Assembly: GCA_028015205.1 (NCBI GenBank)
Contig: CM051518.1
Coordinates: forward strand, 30,842,001-30,906,000
Source: Mytilisepta virgata
Taxonomy: Eukaryota; Mollusca; Bivalvia; Mytilida; Mytilidae
Direction: 5' to 3'
DNA length: 64,000 nucleotides
Shown here: positions 1 to 43,640 of the stretch, one piece after another
Layout of the letters: the number at the start of each line of letters is the position of its first letter
How positions within the stretch are numbered: the first letter of the stretch is position 1
Notes under the pieces: generated by a model
Told to the model about the DNA's origin: nothing
The model's database searches: none
Seen by the model: only the letters and a program-made list of their open reading frames with translations
Position numbers and translations under genes: made by a program

Positions 1-466
1 TCACTCTAGGAAGTGACATATAATAACAGCCATCACTAATGATATTACAATACAAACATTGATGTATAGGCACAAAAAACAAAACAAAATACGTTGTATT
101 TTCTCATTTAATCTTCTGTGTTAGTCAATTTAAGAAACAGAATCTAATCTTGAAATTTGAATACCAAAAATCTAAAACTAAAGACAGTGCAACACTAATC
201 ATTCATGTGCTACACATATTTGTAATTAGTGTTGTTTGGTCACTCATAGATATTAGGTATTCATATATAATTCAAGATAATACAATAATATTTCATTAAT
301 CCTTTTAAAATGTTATTTGATAAATTTACATATAAATCTGTTGGTACAATGGTTTACATATCTTCATCTTATGAAAATGAAACTGTGTTTAAAGTCACCT
401 TTTCAGAACTCCCTTCAGCTACACCCCTTCCAAATAAATTTGTGATTGATAGTGTATAATATATAC
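1..466. other. AT-rich intron of the FSIP1-like gene
   Basis: No exon was recognised. The first 20 bases (TCACTCTAGGAAGTGACATA) recur exactly at 1009-1028. A short unit containing AGTTCC...TTTCAGAT at about 642-694 recurs in degenerate form at about 803-845. Both look like scraps of local duplication. Confidence 0.4.
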
Positions 467-3400
467 CAACCTTTAGATTTAGCACCTTCTGATTTAAAAT
501 CTGGATAATCATGTTCATTTAGTTGTGTAGCAAACACTGGTTCATCAGGTATCTCTGACATATTAATGCCTAAAAAATCAAGCAATGAAATAAAACAATC
601 TATAGTCAGCAAGCAAATATACCCAATGCCACCCCCACCTTAAAAAAGTTCCTATTGGTTCCCTATTTCAGATTTTTCTGAAAATAAAACTAATCTAACG
701 ACTTATTAAGCAGAAAGATTTACTGTAATAAAATTTAAAGAAGATCCAACCAAAAAGAAAAAAAAGACACTTTTCAAGATACAAGAGTTTACATATAATT
801 TTTAAAAAGTTCCCCATTTCAGATATTTCTGAGAATCAAACTCATATTTACTCTAGAAATAAAGTAAAAATACACTGAGTGTGGTGAGATACCAGAATTT
901 TGAATGGATGTCAAAAGTTTGTATCCCAGTGTGCCAAAAACTGAAGGTCTGCAAGCATGTCAGGAAAGAAAATTTTATAATTCACTAGTGAACAGAAAGT
1001 CATATTTCACTCTAGGAAGTGACATAACAATAATTCATGTTTCAAATGTACTGGTACTTACATTTATATGTATTATAAAATACAATGAGAACATACCTTC
1101 ATTATGACTAGGAGGCAATGTAAGAGCCAAGAATTTCTGTGTGTTCAATTTTGCATCAGTATTCTGTTGATTAATAGCTTCTAACTCTGACTTTATTCTG
1201 TCAATAAAACCAAAAATACTAATCATAGATAAATAAGCTACAAAAGATGTCCATCCTGAAAGATTAAAAACATAAAAATACAGCTGCATAAAGTTTAAAG
1301 TAGCAAACTTATTAAACACTTATTATTCGTGATATTTTTGTGGACTTTGTGGACAATTCAATCCACAAATTTCAAAACCCAACGAAATATAAATGATTGA
1401 TTGACTGATTGTTGCTTAACTTCTAGTAGCAAATAATTCATGCTTCTTCAGGATGAGAACTATTTCAATATATCAAACATTTCAAACAGGGGTGGTTCAT
1501 GATTGACTGACACCTACTTGCCAAGAAGTATCTACAGCCCATATATCGTGGATATAGGTATTAAAGCTACAGAGAAATGGACGTAATCATGAAAATGTGA
1601 CTCAAGTGTGAAATTCAGGTCAAGGTCTCAGACAGCCATGTACCGACCAAGGACCAACAGTAGACCAAATATAAGCGGTCTATGTATTGCAGTTGCTGAG
1701 AAATGGAGTTATCCCAAAAATGTGAAATATAGAAATATATGTCAATGGTAAGGTGTCACATGTTAAAGTGGTATATATCCACTAAGAACTTCTATCAACC
1801 AAATACTGTGGGTCTTGTTAGTACTGTTGCTGAGAAATAGACTACAGAATCATGAAAATGTAGATTAAGTCACTCAAGCATGAATTTCAGGTCAAGTTCA
1901 GCCGACAGGTGTTAGACTGGCATGTATCCACTAAGAACTATCTACATGGTCTAGGTATTACAGTTGATAGTGGTGTTCCGATGATCGGAATAAGTCCGAA
2001 ATCTTTTGGTTCAGCTCAGCAATGTTGATAATCGATTGGAATATTGTTAAATCGATTGTCGTTAACATTTCGGTACATTTAGCATATGTACTTCCAGTCC
2101 GTTTCCAGTTTGCATTTACATGTGCAGTCGTACCAAATTAGAAAATGGCAACTAAATTATGAAAAGTAAACAAAAGATCAAACAGGAACAAATAAAGCTC
2201 TGCAATGATATGGGATATACTGTGAATTCAGATATTTTCCTTGACATCAATTTTCGTGGATTGGGGCAAAAAGACAAATTCGTGGGTTCTTAATTTCGTG
2301 GATTTAAAATTTAAAAAAAAACGAAAATCAAATGAGGCCAGTTAAAATTAATGAAGAGTGTTTAAAATCGAATGTTAAATAAATCTAACACCTGCAATCT
2401 AATTTCATAGTATATATACATAAGCCATGTACAATGAGGCTGAATGCTTGATTTCATATAAAAAAGAGCAAGTTATAATAATGAGATTATAACCGATATT
2501 CGGTTGGTTGGTGTCAACCGACAGTAATAGATAATCAGTGGGTAATTTCAACCCATTATCCAACACTAACAGTTGCAGAGAAAAAGACTATCACAAAATT
2601 GTAACACAAGTCAAGCATGAAATTGAGGCCAAGGTCCAGAGAAAGGTGACAGACTGGCATGTATCCACTAAGAACTATCTATTGACCAGATATGGTGGTC
2701 TTAGGTATAACAGTTGCTAAGAAATGGGCTTTATCACAAAAATATAACACAGGTCGCTCAACCATGATATTGAGGTCAAGGGCAAAAGGCAGGTGTCATA
2801 CTCATATGTACCCACTAAGAACTATCTATTGACCAAATACGGTGGGTCTAGGTATTACGGTTGCTGAAAAATGGACTTAATCACAAAACTTTGTTGCAAG
2901 TCACTCAACCATGAAATTGAGGTCAAGGTCCAGAGACAAGTATCAGACTGGCATGTACACACCAAGAACTATCTATTGACCAATATGATATGTTTAGGTA
3001 TTTTAAGTGCTGAGAAACTGTCTCTACCATGAAAATATGACAAAGCCACTCGAAAATGAAATTGATGACAAGGCCCCAAGCCATGTGTCAGACTGACATG
3101 TACCTACTAAGAACTATCTATAGGTATTACAGATTTTACATTCATGTTTATGTGAACCATGAAAACTAAGTCAAGGTCTCAAGACAAGTATACTGCGGCA
3201 AAATTTTTACCATAAGTTATCTGTGGACCAAAAATCTCAATTGTAGGTATTATGTGTGCAAAATTATGGTTTAAAAAAATTTACGCTGCCGCCAGCAGAA
3301 AGTAATACATATATCTCGCCTTCGTGACTTTTCGTCGCAGGCGAGAAAAAAGGGAGTGTGGAAAGAGTATCTGTATACTTGTTGTAATTTGAACAAATTT

Positions 3401-4888
3401 ACCTTCTCTCTAACATAATTCTGTCTTTCTTTACTTCTTTTTCTCTTTTTAATTTATTGGACAAAATTCTATCTAACTTCCTCATTTTCAATATGGCTTC
3501 CTTCATTTTTGGTTCAATATCCTCCAGTTCATTATCATGTGTGGATTCTTCTCCTCTAGCACTACCATTCTCTAGAGCTGCCATTTTAGCCTTATACATT
3601 TCCATTTCAGATTTCATCTCCCCTCTGATTTGTTTCTGAATTTCATCTTTAATTTCTTTCATTATTTCCTTCTCTTCTTCACTATCCACATCAATACCAT
3701 CATCTATCAAAAAGAATTATACGACAGTTATAACATTTAAAAAAATGTAATATTCTGTTCTCCGGGAGCAGTATGCTTTGTTTCCATCCTAATTATTAAT
3801 GAAACCTGTTAAGGGTACCGGTATTTTCAGTGTGTTCTACCTTTTTAACCAGCTATCATCAAATACCATCTGCAAATCCATTTTTATCTTGTTCTAATTT
3901 ACTTTTCTTATCATTTCTGTTCAAATAATTGTCCTGTAAATCATACAATGTATGTATTCATCACAGAATTTGAAAAATAAATTTGTGTAAACAACTTACA
4001 TGTAACTATAAGGAGTGTGAAGTAAAAATCTGAAATGAACCTATTAAATAAATAATAAAGGTTCACAATCCATAGGAAATTACTGCCCCAGTCTCAGTTT
4101 TCTTTTCTGTGATTGGCTTAAATACAACTATTTCATTTTATTTCTATCTTGGCTTTGATAACGCCAAATGAAAAAATAAATGTGGTCCCAGTTACCCTAT
4201 AAATTTTTTTACATTTTTCAATAAGCACAGTTAAAGTCAGAATGTCTCTCCACTACATGTAAAAAGAATTTGTTAATCAAAAAACATCCCTACCTACAAA
4301 CTGTACCAACCCTATTTCTACATGATCTTGTTTATTGTCAAATGGGGTAAAGGAAATTTAAGTGAATTGCTTATGACAAAAACAAACAAAAATTTTGGAA
4401 CCCCAAAAATGATGATGAAAAACACATTTACAGCTTGCCTATCCTCAATTAAACTTTCTTCTCAGTGAGTGGAATAATATTTAATGTGCAAAATTACTCA
4501 GATTCATATTTTTTAAGCATCTTTGGCTTATAATAAAATGTTTTATTGATGTTTACTTTCAACATAACTTATCTTATTTCTAAAAAAAGAATGTGCTTTC
4601 CAAAAATCTACTGGAAGTTCAATGTAAAAAAATGTAGAGATTACATTTGGATTTATTACCATAGGGGAGGAGTCCACCTTGTTCTTTTTCTGTATCACTA
4701 CCCTCTGTACCATTTATACCATCTAAATTCAGGGATAATTCATCAGGTAACTTCTCTTTTTTGGTGGCTAGATTCATCAATAATGCATCATCCTCCCACT
4801 CTGATGATTCATCTGTCATTTCTGAGTTTGAGTTTGATTTGGCAGTCATGGTTTCTAGAGATTCCAAATTAAGATGAAGATCCATGTC
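467..4888 (-). CDS. FSIP1: FSIP1-like coiled-coil protein, N-terminal part (4 exons, continues off left edge)
   Basis: Exons on the minus strand are 4660-4888 (ATG at 4885-4883), 3403-3703, 1097-1197 and about 467-569. The first three junctions are in phase (1, 2, 1). About 242 residues are encoded here. An acidic N-terminus (1-75) is followed by a charged coiled coil (77-175), then KFLALTLPPSHNE (about 197-209) and PDEPVFATQLNE. The stretch AILKMRKLDRILSNKLKREK (about 145-164) closely resembles the conserved AIQKMKKLDKIL region of vertebrate FSIP1, and the next two motifs follow in the same order (TKKFLSLT, SVFHTQ). In vertebrates FSIP1 is a sperm flagellar fibrous-sheath protein that binds AKAP4; that role here is inferred. 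A splice acceptor lies just 5' of the ATG, so a 5'UTR exon must lie further right and was not located. The donor of the last exon is ambiguous (after 471 or 467). Confidence 0.8.
1500..3352 (-). repeat. Tandem-array mobile element, family A, inverted copy, in an FSIP1 intron
   Basis: Degenerate head-to-tail units of roughly 145-170 bp each contain a 'CAGACTGGCATGTA' and an 'AACTATCTATTGACC' motif. The copy ends at 3317-3352 with a palindromic tail, CTCGCCTTCGTGACTTTTCG followed by TCGCAGGCGAG. The same head, in the opposite orientation, opens the copy at 27009. The left boundary is eroded, and the array is interrupted by the insertion at 1967-2568. Confidence 0.7.
1967..2568. mobile_element. 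hAT-like non-autonomous insertion inside the family A array
   Basis: The insertion splits a repeat unit at ACAGTTG|CTGAGAAA. ACAGTTG flanks it on both sides (1960-1966 and 2569-2575), and intact units elsewhere supply the empty site. The ends read TAGTGGTGTTCC and, reverse-complemented, TAGTGTTGGAT, in the style of hAT termini. A 7-8 bp duplication fits hAT. No transposase reading frame is present. Confidence 0.6.
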
Positions 4889-4908
4889 CTGAAAATTACA
4901 GTATTTCA

Positions 4909-6370
4909 CAATTGTCTAATTTCTCAAACAAAAAGGAATTACAAAACCAAAAATGTGTTCATCCTTTTATATAACTATATGTATTTTAACCCAGGCCCAG
5001 TTCTTTTTAAAGGTTTTTCCTTGTCTAATTACATTAATTTTTTTTAGATTTGGAAGCTTATTATAAGATCTTTAATATTGTTTTTGAAATTCTTTTAGAC
5101 TAGTATGTTTTGAGACCGTTAAATGTTTCTAATGTTGTTTGGGATTGTGATATCTATCCAACTTAATTTGCTCATGGATTTAAAAATAACAGGATTTTCA
5201 CATGAATATATCTATTATTATTATTATTATAAATTGTGCAAAATCAATTCATTTTTTACCGTGTTACAAATTTTCTCCAAGTTACAAATGTACTACATAC
5301 TATACACAGAATTTTACAAGAATTTGTAAAACAAATTAAACATTTATCAGTTATATTACATGCATATCACAACATACTTCTAAAACAGAAGTGTCACCAG
5401 TTCCATTCATTTTCCTTTAAAATCTTGTTCTATTCTAAGACTTGTGTTTTTAAAAGCTGAAAAAAAATGACAATCATTACCAGCTAACATACATATGGAA
5501 ACATTTTAACTATATTTTTGTCCCTAATAACTGACATGCCTATATTAATGAAGAAATTAATAGCACGATTCAAGAAGCACTTATAAATCAATTTGCAGCC
5601 TATATTTATAAAAGTAATAAAAATAAAATATGAATGAAATTTTTTTCTTAGAAAAATAATAATGATTAACATGATTAATGAACAGGGAGTTTGTTTTTTT
5701 ATAATCAAAATACATGCAATATAAATAAGATTTATTATACTGTTACAAATAAATGATACATCATATAGATATGGTATATAAAATCTTACAATTCAATGTG
5801 ATTTCTATGCTATTGTTGCATGCTTACAAACACAATATAGATTTTTGCAAAGAAACAATTATAGAACTGAAGTTAAATGTGCGAGGTTTATTTTTGTTCA
5901 CAAAATTGATTAACTAATTTGTTAATGAATAAATCATGCAGTGTTAGATTATGGTGATCAATTAGTAGGTGGGACTAAACTTGATACCAGCAATATCGAA
6001 AGTAAACACTTGATTTTAAAGGTTGTTAACCATCTATATTTGTTCAAAAACATGATCACGACATGATCATAGGAAGGTACTCTACTACCTTTGAGAAATT
6101 TTCATCATGAATTAAATTACATGTATTTGCTAAGGTTTTGCTGCCATTGGTCACATTGGGGAAGCAACACATTGTTACATAGTATTTCTCAACAAAAACC
6201 CTTATTATATCCTAAAATTTGAGGTTTCTTCTTCCATATCTCTAAAATAAACCCTTACCATATCACAATCCTTGCCATTCTAAGATTTTTTTAAATCACA
6301 AAAGTAACAAGCACAACCCTAAGTGTGGCATCTCCTCGCCATGAAAAAATTTGTACATGTATAAGTGTTT
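4909..6370. other. AT-rich spacer upstream of the first FSIP1 coding exon
   Basis: Nothing recognisable was found. Open frames here are short, low-complexity and rich in Phe, Ile and Leu, as expected by chance in this composition. An FSIP1 5'UTR exon could lie in this stretch or further right, but I could not place it. Confidence 0.3.
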
Positions 6371-6374
6371 ACAA

Positions 6375-6720
6375 GGGTGTTACAGAATTTACGTCCACCT
6401 TGACCTATGACCTTGAAAATCAATAAGGTTTTAGATATTCATAAGTAGTACCTATGTACCAAGTTTGGTCAAAATCCCTTGAAGGATGTTGAGTCTTGAG
6501 TGTTCACAAGGGTGTTATGGAATTTACAATTTCCACTGTGACCTATGACCTTGAAAATCAATAGGGTTCTAGATATTCATAAGGATTAAGTATATGCCAA
6601 GTTTGGTCAAAATCCCTTGAAGGATGTTGAGTCTATAGTGTTCAAAAAAGTGTTACAGACAGACGGTAGAGTTACTATAACCCTTCGCAACTTTGTTTCC
6701 CAGGGGATAATAACTAGAGA
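6375..6720. repeat. Two-and-a-half tandem units of about 138 bp
   Basis: 'TGACCTATGACCTTGAAAAT' starts at 6401 and again at 6539. Each unit continues with AAGTTTGGTCAAAATCCCTT and a 'GTGTTCA...GGGTGTTA' segment. The array ends in ACAGACAGACGG and runs into the GCTCACC-type repeat that follows. Confidence 0.7.
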
Positions 6721-6724
6721 CTCT

Positions 6725-7150
6725 AAAGAGCCTGTATCGCTCACCTGGATTTAACTTTTTACCTTGAGCAGGACTAAAAATGTAAGTGTTATAGTCAATT
6801 TGGCTGGTTTTTCTATAGGGTTCTATGTTAAACTAAGTTCGGCTCTGGCAGCCATCTTGGTTGACAGTCCAGGTCAATGGACACATTTCTACCATCTAAG
6901 GACCATTACAGCCAAGTCTTGTTCCAACTGGCTAAGTGGTTTCAGACAAGAAGATTTTTCAATGAATTTTTCCATAAGGCCCTACATGTATGTCAAACTA
7001 AGTTTGGCAGTGGCAGCTATCTGGTCGATAGTCCTGGTCATCGGACAGAGTTCTGAAATAGGACCATTCCTACCAAGTCTAGTTCAAATTTGCTTAGTGG
7101 TTTCAGACTAGAAGATTTTTGAGTAAATTTCACATAGGGTCCTACATGAA
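6725..7150 (-). repeat. GCTCACC-type dispersed bivalve repeat, fragment
   Basis: It carries AGCCTGTATCGCTCACCTGG, then 'TTGAGCAGGACT', 'CTAAGTTCGGCTCTGGCAGC' and 'GACAGTCCAGGTCAATGGAC'. The same units recur, in either orientation, at 19.85-20.5, 51.7-52.2, 61.35-62.8 and 63.4-64.0 kb. Internally it repeats a block of about 190 bp (SCCTACATG...TTCAGACTAGAAGATTTTT). Confidence 0.7.
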
Positions 7151-7485
7151 AGTTTACTTTTGAAACCAAATCCAAAACAAGTTTGGAACAGAATTCTGTA
7201 TTCGCATTACTCAGGGAAATGAATTTGAAATATTTAATGAAATGAACAATTTTTTAGAAACAAATTCTCTTTTTAGACATTTAAAAGTTATTGTTATAGG
7301 TATCCAACAAGATGTCGAAGTCAACAAACTTTGAACATGTATTGTAAAAATCATTTGTGCTCCGAATTCAGATGATGTGTTGCATCTTTGTCAACCTTTG
7401 AAGTTTGCTACTGTTTTCGTCTTTAACATCAAAACAACTATTTTAAGGAACATGTTCAAAAGTGCATTGACCAGGTTGCTCTTAT

Positions 7486-9012
7486 CAGGTCTGGTCGAAC
7501 TCGCAAATGCAAGTACATCTGAACGGTGAACTGAAACTTGCTTTTGCGAGTTTGACGTCAATTAACTCGCAAATGCAAGTTTCTTCACCTGGATGTATAT
7601 TCTTTAACTTGTATTGCAAACGCATAATATGTCATACCTGTAAATGAGGATATATATTCTTTTATACCTTTTTGAATATTTCTACCCAGCAAATTTAAAA
7701 TCCATCATGCAATTGAGAAATTAAAGGTCAAAGCTGACTGAAAGTTGAGCGATCTTTTGGACGTTTTTTGCATAGATAGACACATTTCATCTATTTTTGT
7801 GATTTAATCTAACATTAAAGGACATTATTTCTGTGGAACAAGGTGGGAAAGAATTTTTTTTTATTCAAATTGAATTTTTTATGACTTTTTAACGTTTATT
7901 TTTATAAAATACATAACCGGAAGTCACTTCTGCATTCAAAACAAAAGATGTTCAAAATGTTTCAGTAGTTCTCCAGTTGGTTTTTATCTATTATTTTTAT
8001 TTCATAACAATTATTGAAGATGTATTTAAAAATATTTTGCATTTCTATTTTGATTTTTGTATATTTACAAAATATACGAAACTCTGGTGAGATACTATTC
8101 CAGCCTCAGCACTGGATATTTCATCAAAAACATTGCAAGGTTCTCGCTAAGAATTTTTCATGATGAGTCCTGGGACTCATCATTTTTCAGAATGGTGAGT
8201 CTCAGCTGATTTTGATGAGTCCCAGGACTCATCGCCACTTTTTTAACGTACACTCCTGCATGATTTTGACCATGGTAGGCCTATTCTACTATTGTTAAAG
8301 TTTAATTAAAATCATGTGCTGCCTTAAAATACTGGCGAATATAATTTGAAATTTCAAAAAAAAAAACAACAAAAATTGGACTTATGCAGTGGTGCTCCGA
8401 ACTTGGAAGAAAATTTCTGTTACAGATATGAGCAAAAATCTTTGCACCTTTTGACACAACTTATTTATTATTGCCATTTTATTTTGTAATATTTATTAAT
8501 CTATGATCTTTACTATTATTTTTTCTCAAACATACTCTTAAAATCCTCCAGTTGACATTGTTTGAACAATTTAATAATCAATATTGACAAAATTTCCATT
8601 TGTGCATAGATAAGTCAAAATCCGCTATATTTATTTTTAAATGAGGTCTACATATTGTTACCGGTTGGTAATAAACACTGTGGCCAATGAAAAATCATGA
8701 GAATTCCAATTGCCGACATTTTTTTAGCTTACTTTTTGTCGTTTCTTTCCCTCTTTCCCTTCCCCCCTTTGATCTCCAAGAAAACAAAAAATGGCGGCTC
8801 GAGATTTTTAATGAAAATAACGGTCTACAGACGCAGCCGATTAGATCTATATGCGTCCCAGGGACGCATGAGTTTGAAGGATGATGCGTCCAGTCAAATT
8901 TTAGCGTGTGCAGGACGCATGTACGCGCCTTAGCGAGAACCCTGCATTGAATGCTGGGAAAGAAAACTCGCTTTTGAGAGTATACTCGGTTCTGCGAGTT
9001 CGACTAGACCTG
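7486..9012. mobile_element. TIR element of 1.5 kb with CAGGTCT ends and 5-bp duplication CTTAT
   Basis: The left end CAGGTCTGGTCGAACTCGCA (7486-7505) matches, reverse-complemented, the right end TGCGAGTTCGACTAGACCTG (8993-9012) with one mismatch. CTTAT flanks both sides (7481-7485 and 9013-9017). Further 'CTCGCAAATGCAAGT' motifs repeat just inside the left end. There is no transposase frame. A second element (8136-8944) is nested inside. Confidence 0.75.
8136..8944 (-). mobile_element. Nested element, GCTA-box CAGGGTT family, copy 1
   Basis: The left end is CAAGGTTCTCGCTAAG and the right end, reverse-complemented, CAGGGTTCTCGCTAAGG. CATTG is duplicated at 8131-8135 and 8945-8949. The internal segment at about 8700-8940 (GCCGACATTTTTTTAGCTTA, 'AATGGCGGCTCGAGA', 'GACGCAGCCGATTAGATC', 'GTCCCAGGGACGCATG') recurs in reverse at 12380-12600 and 33650-33910. 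The 8380-8450 segment recurs in reverse at about 34110-34170. Confidence 0.75.
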
Positions 9013-9017
9013 CTTAT

Positions 9018-9820
9018 TGAGTCAAAAAATAAGGACATAAAGGTGAAAATTATAATTTTTCAACCATATTCCAATTTTCCTAAAAAATAGGTGTGTTGAA
9101 AAATTAAGAGTAATTGCCTGCCTAGAATTTACAAAAATTAAAGGTAAAATTCTACATATATATTACCTGATCCAACATTAACTGTTGGAAGTCAAGGGAG
9201 GTAATAACAAATTGGAAAATAGTCAACTGGCTACATAATTGTCACCATTTTCAATATATTCATTCTAAATGCATGAATTTTTCTGCAAATTTTTCAATTA
9301 TTTTAAGTTATCTGTAAAAATTTTAATACCTTCTAACCCTTTCAGTTATGTTTTCAAACAAAATATCTCAAATTATAAAGTAGTTGACACAATTTCCATG
9401 GTGATGTTCTCGCACATTGGTATTCGTTGTAAATATGTTTTACGTTATGTTTTCCTTCCAATAACTTCTGAGTATGATGTTAAAGGTAAATTATAATTAT
9501 GCCACCAATGAAATACATAAAAACTTTTATATCTTCCAATTGAAGGAACTATTAATTCTTATCAACAACTCGCTTTTGACATCCATTTTGGAATGCAAAA
9601 ACCAAAACTTCCGGTGTAAGAATATTCCATTAAGCGTGGGGGTATCTGTAATTATTTAAAAGTCTTAAAATGGTTTTATACCGACATTAATGATTTTCGT
9701 ATCGTACACCCATTAAAGAATAATAAATGTAATCAGTTCTTTCAAAAAAGAGTTTACATTGTTTAGTTTTAATCATTTTTGGTACAAATAATTACTAACA
9801 TAGTAAAATAATAAAATCGT
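9018..9820. other. Spacer upstream of RIOX1
   Basis: AT-rich with no exon recognised. On the minus strand ACCGGAAGT (9607-9615), an ETS-type motif, is followed within 40 bases by a short open frame. This might mark a divergent start toward FSIP1, but no splice donor links it to that gene, so it is not called. Confidence 0.25.
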
Positions 9821-9828
9821 CCACTCTA

Positions 9829-9904
9829 TTTCCGGTTGAAGAGCCATGTGGATGGCGGGTTGACGTGCAGTTTTAAAACCTAGAAATATTGAGTGTATTT
9901 AGAA
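9829..9904 (+). promoter_or_regulatory. RIOX1: RIOX1 proximal promoter / 5'UTR with ETS and YY1-like motifs and a uORF
   Basis: TTTCCGG (9829-9835, ETS type in reverse) and ATGGCGG (9852-9858, core of the YY1 motif found at many housekeeping starts) lie within 75 bases of the RIOX1 ATG. There is no TATA box. A five-codon upstream frame (9846-9863, MWMAG then stop) overlaps the YY1-like motif; whether it is translated depends on the start site. Confidence 0.45.
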
Positions 9905-41246
<31,342 letters not shown>

Positions 41247-41983
41247 AACTAGACTTCTAAAAATATGATGGTGATAGCAAATAGAGGTCAATGACCTATT
41301 AAGACTGAAGTAGGTCCAAGTGGTAGAATTGACAGTTACAGATATTTACAATTGAGATAGACTTTGTACTAAGATGACCATTAATAAGGAAACAGAGCTT
41401 ATGCAATTTGTTTATGCTTGTTACATGTGCTTGTGTAAACTATATTAAAATAAACAAGAAAATCCAAGAAGGTTTAAATACTGTTATTGTAATACATATA
41501 TTACCATAAACTGGTACCATAGACAAAATATTATCTTGGATAGCTCTCATACAGAGATGAAGAATGACATTAAACAGTTACATTTCCTTTGCTTGAACTG
41601 TTGTCATGTGCATACACAGTTTTTGTGGTGGAAAGTTATTCAGCACATACTTTAATTATATTTGTCAGAATTTGATAATACATGTGGTAATTTTATTTAC
41701 ATTTTTACAATACGTTAACGCATTTATTTTAGTCAGTTTTATTACAGTTAAGTTTTCAGTCAAATGTCATGTTGCAAATAATACAGATACATAATACAGT
41801 TGTAATAAACATTTTTAGCTTTAATTAATATATTAACTTTTACAGTACAGCAAAGAAAACATTTTGATGTTATAGAGTAAAGCAAGTAAAATTTTGACAT
41901 TTTATGAGCTTACTAAATCTACAGCGATGAAATTATTTGATCTTGCATATGATTTGGTTTAAGTACATTGTGAAATTTTTTGG
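41247..41983 (+). other. RIOX1: RIOX1 3'UTR and downstream sequence
   Basis: No coding sequence after the stop. AATAAA at 41449-41454 and 41804-41809 would give 3'UTRs of roughly 0.2 or 0.6 kb. The small frame at 41606-41794 is not supported. Confidence 0.5.
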
Positions 41984-42081
41984 GAAGCCTCAGTGGCTGA
42001 GTGGTCTAGGTAGTTTGTCATGACTACTAATGATCACTAGCTGTCAACACTGAGGTTGTGAGTTCGAATCTCACCTCTGAT
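41984..42081 (+). repeat. tRNA-derived SINE head (tRNA-like, not a functional tRNA)
   Basis: TGGCTGAGTGGTCTAGG (A box, 41994-42010) and GTTCGAATC (B box, 42062-42070) are spaced as in a long-variable-arm tRNA, with a T-stem GTGAG/CTCAC. The acceptor ends do not pair. The sequence continues past the tRNA-like part into a body with CATTGCCAATTTTCCTACTG AAGGCACATTCTGTTGG, as in mollusc tRNA-derived SINEs. Confidence 0.65.
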
Positions 42082-42664
42082 GGGTGTGATCTTAATTGAC
42101 AAGCATTGCCAATTTTCCTACTGAAGGCACATTCTGTTGGTTTGCCAAAATTGAGAATCAAAGAAAAGTTGTTTTAAATCCAGTTAACGCCAGCATAAAT
42201 GTTTTGAATATTTACAATATTTTTGCTTTCAACCTTTACTTGTTTTCAAAATTGACTATACAGTTAAAAGTAATTTTTACTTCTTTTATTACTCTGCACT
42301 GCCCAGAACGAGTATTCACTGATATAAAGGAAAATTATTTCCTTTAAATTTTTATAAAATGGAAATGAGTTTCCAGAGTTACACATTTTTATTCAGTTTT
42401 AAGTATAATCAAGGACTGATTAATGAAGTACTCTGTTTTTTTTGGGGGCATAGTATAAATAAAATGATTTGTAGTTCAAAGAGATACTTCTATTTCTAAT
42501 TACTTATGACTGAAGACAAGAAATAAAATGTCTTGTGATGTAGGAAAACACAGTATTGTTTATGTTATAGTTTAATTTAATATATGATTCTAATTTAATT
42601 TGTGTTGATGTTGGAATACATCGAAAAGCTAATGTGATTTTGAGATATGAAATCAACTAATTTT

Positions 42665-42800
42665 TTATAGCCCTGCTACTAGTGAAGTGGTCAGGGCCAT
42701 ATAGTTTTACCCTTGTCCGTCATTCCGTCACGCACAGTTATACTCAGTGGACGGGGCCATATAGTTTTCCCCTTGTCCACCAACGAACAGTTTCTAAATG
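42665..42800 (+). repeat. TTACCCTTGTCCGTC dispersed repeat, duplicated fragment
   Basis: 'GGGCCATATAGTTTTACCCT' and 'GGGCCATATAGTTTTCCCCT' lie about 66 bp apart, each followed by TGTCC. Fragment of the GCCCCACC element family. Confidence 0.55.
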
Positions 42801-43640
42801 CCTTCAGGTATTGAGTTGATTGTTACATGTGCTACCACAATGAGTTACAGATATCTCACTGTAAACATTTACTTGTCATACTACTACTTTATATTTTTTA
42901 CACTTGTTAGTATTTAATTATTGAGTTCTAGTTTTCAATTATAAAATACACAATTCTATCATTGTTGGGACCAAACTTTTTTTTTACTTTTCAATGAATC
43001 GGTGTTCGAGAAAGCAAGTTTTTTTTAACATGAAAATAAGGGAAAGTTGATGGGACTTTCAAAATGTTTCGAGCCATGGGTGATGTTTGAGAAATCTGTG
43101 TACGAGCTACCAAACTCTAAAGTTCGAATGTATCTGTATTCATTAGATAGTTTGTAAACAGGTAAATAATTCAAAAGACAAATTTTTAAAACTAAAAAAG
43201 TTGTATAGGATTATATGATAAAAGTCATGGAAAATTCATAGAAAATTATACAGTAATGGAAAAAATTGTACACAGTATCATAAAGGTTTATGGTATACAT
43301 TAAATGTGTTGATATATTTTTTTTGGTTTATATTTTTCATGTCAACTGGTTTTATTTTCTTAGCAGCAGTGGATATTTTTTAACACGATAAAATACAATG
43401 TTTTTTTTTTTATTTAACAGAACAACACAATTATATTATTTATTTTAATTCAAGGTTAGCCCCGAGTTTTTGCAACATTCAATATTTACATAGTTAAAAT
43501 TCAGCTGGCATAGTTATGTGTTCACTTGAACTTGTTGCAATGTTGCAATCATTTTCAGGTTGTTATTAGTTAACTATGGCATTATTTTGTTTACTGTTAG
43601 GTGTGAAGGATCTAAAATATAAGAATATATAAAAGAATAC

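Noticed and set aside
3457..3639. Plus-strand frame opposite the FSIP1 coiled coil
   Set aside because: Antisense shadow; the minus strand has conserved coiled-coil motifs and in-phase splice sites.
7917..7925. ETS-type CCGGAAGT as the FSIP1 promoter
   Set aside because: It lies inside the 7486-9012 mobile element with no exon or donor nearby.
41984..42081. Functional tRNA gene
   Set aside because: A and B boxes are present, but the acceptor stem does not pair and the sequence continues into a SINE-like body.
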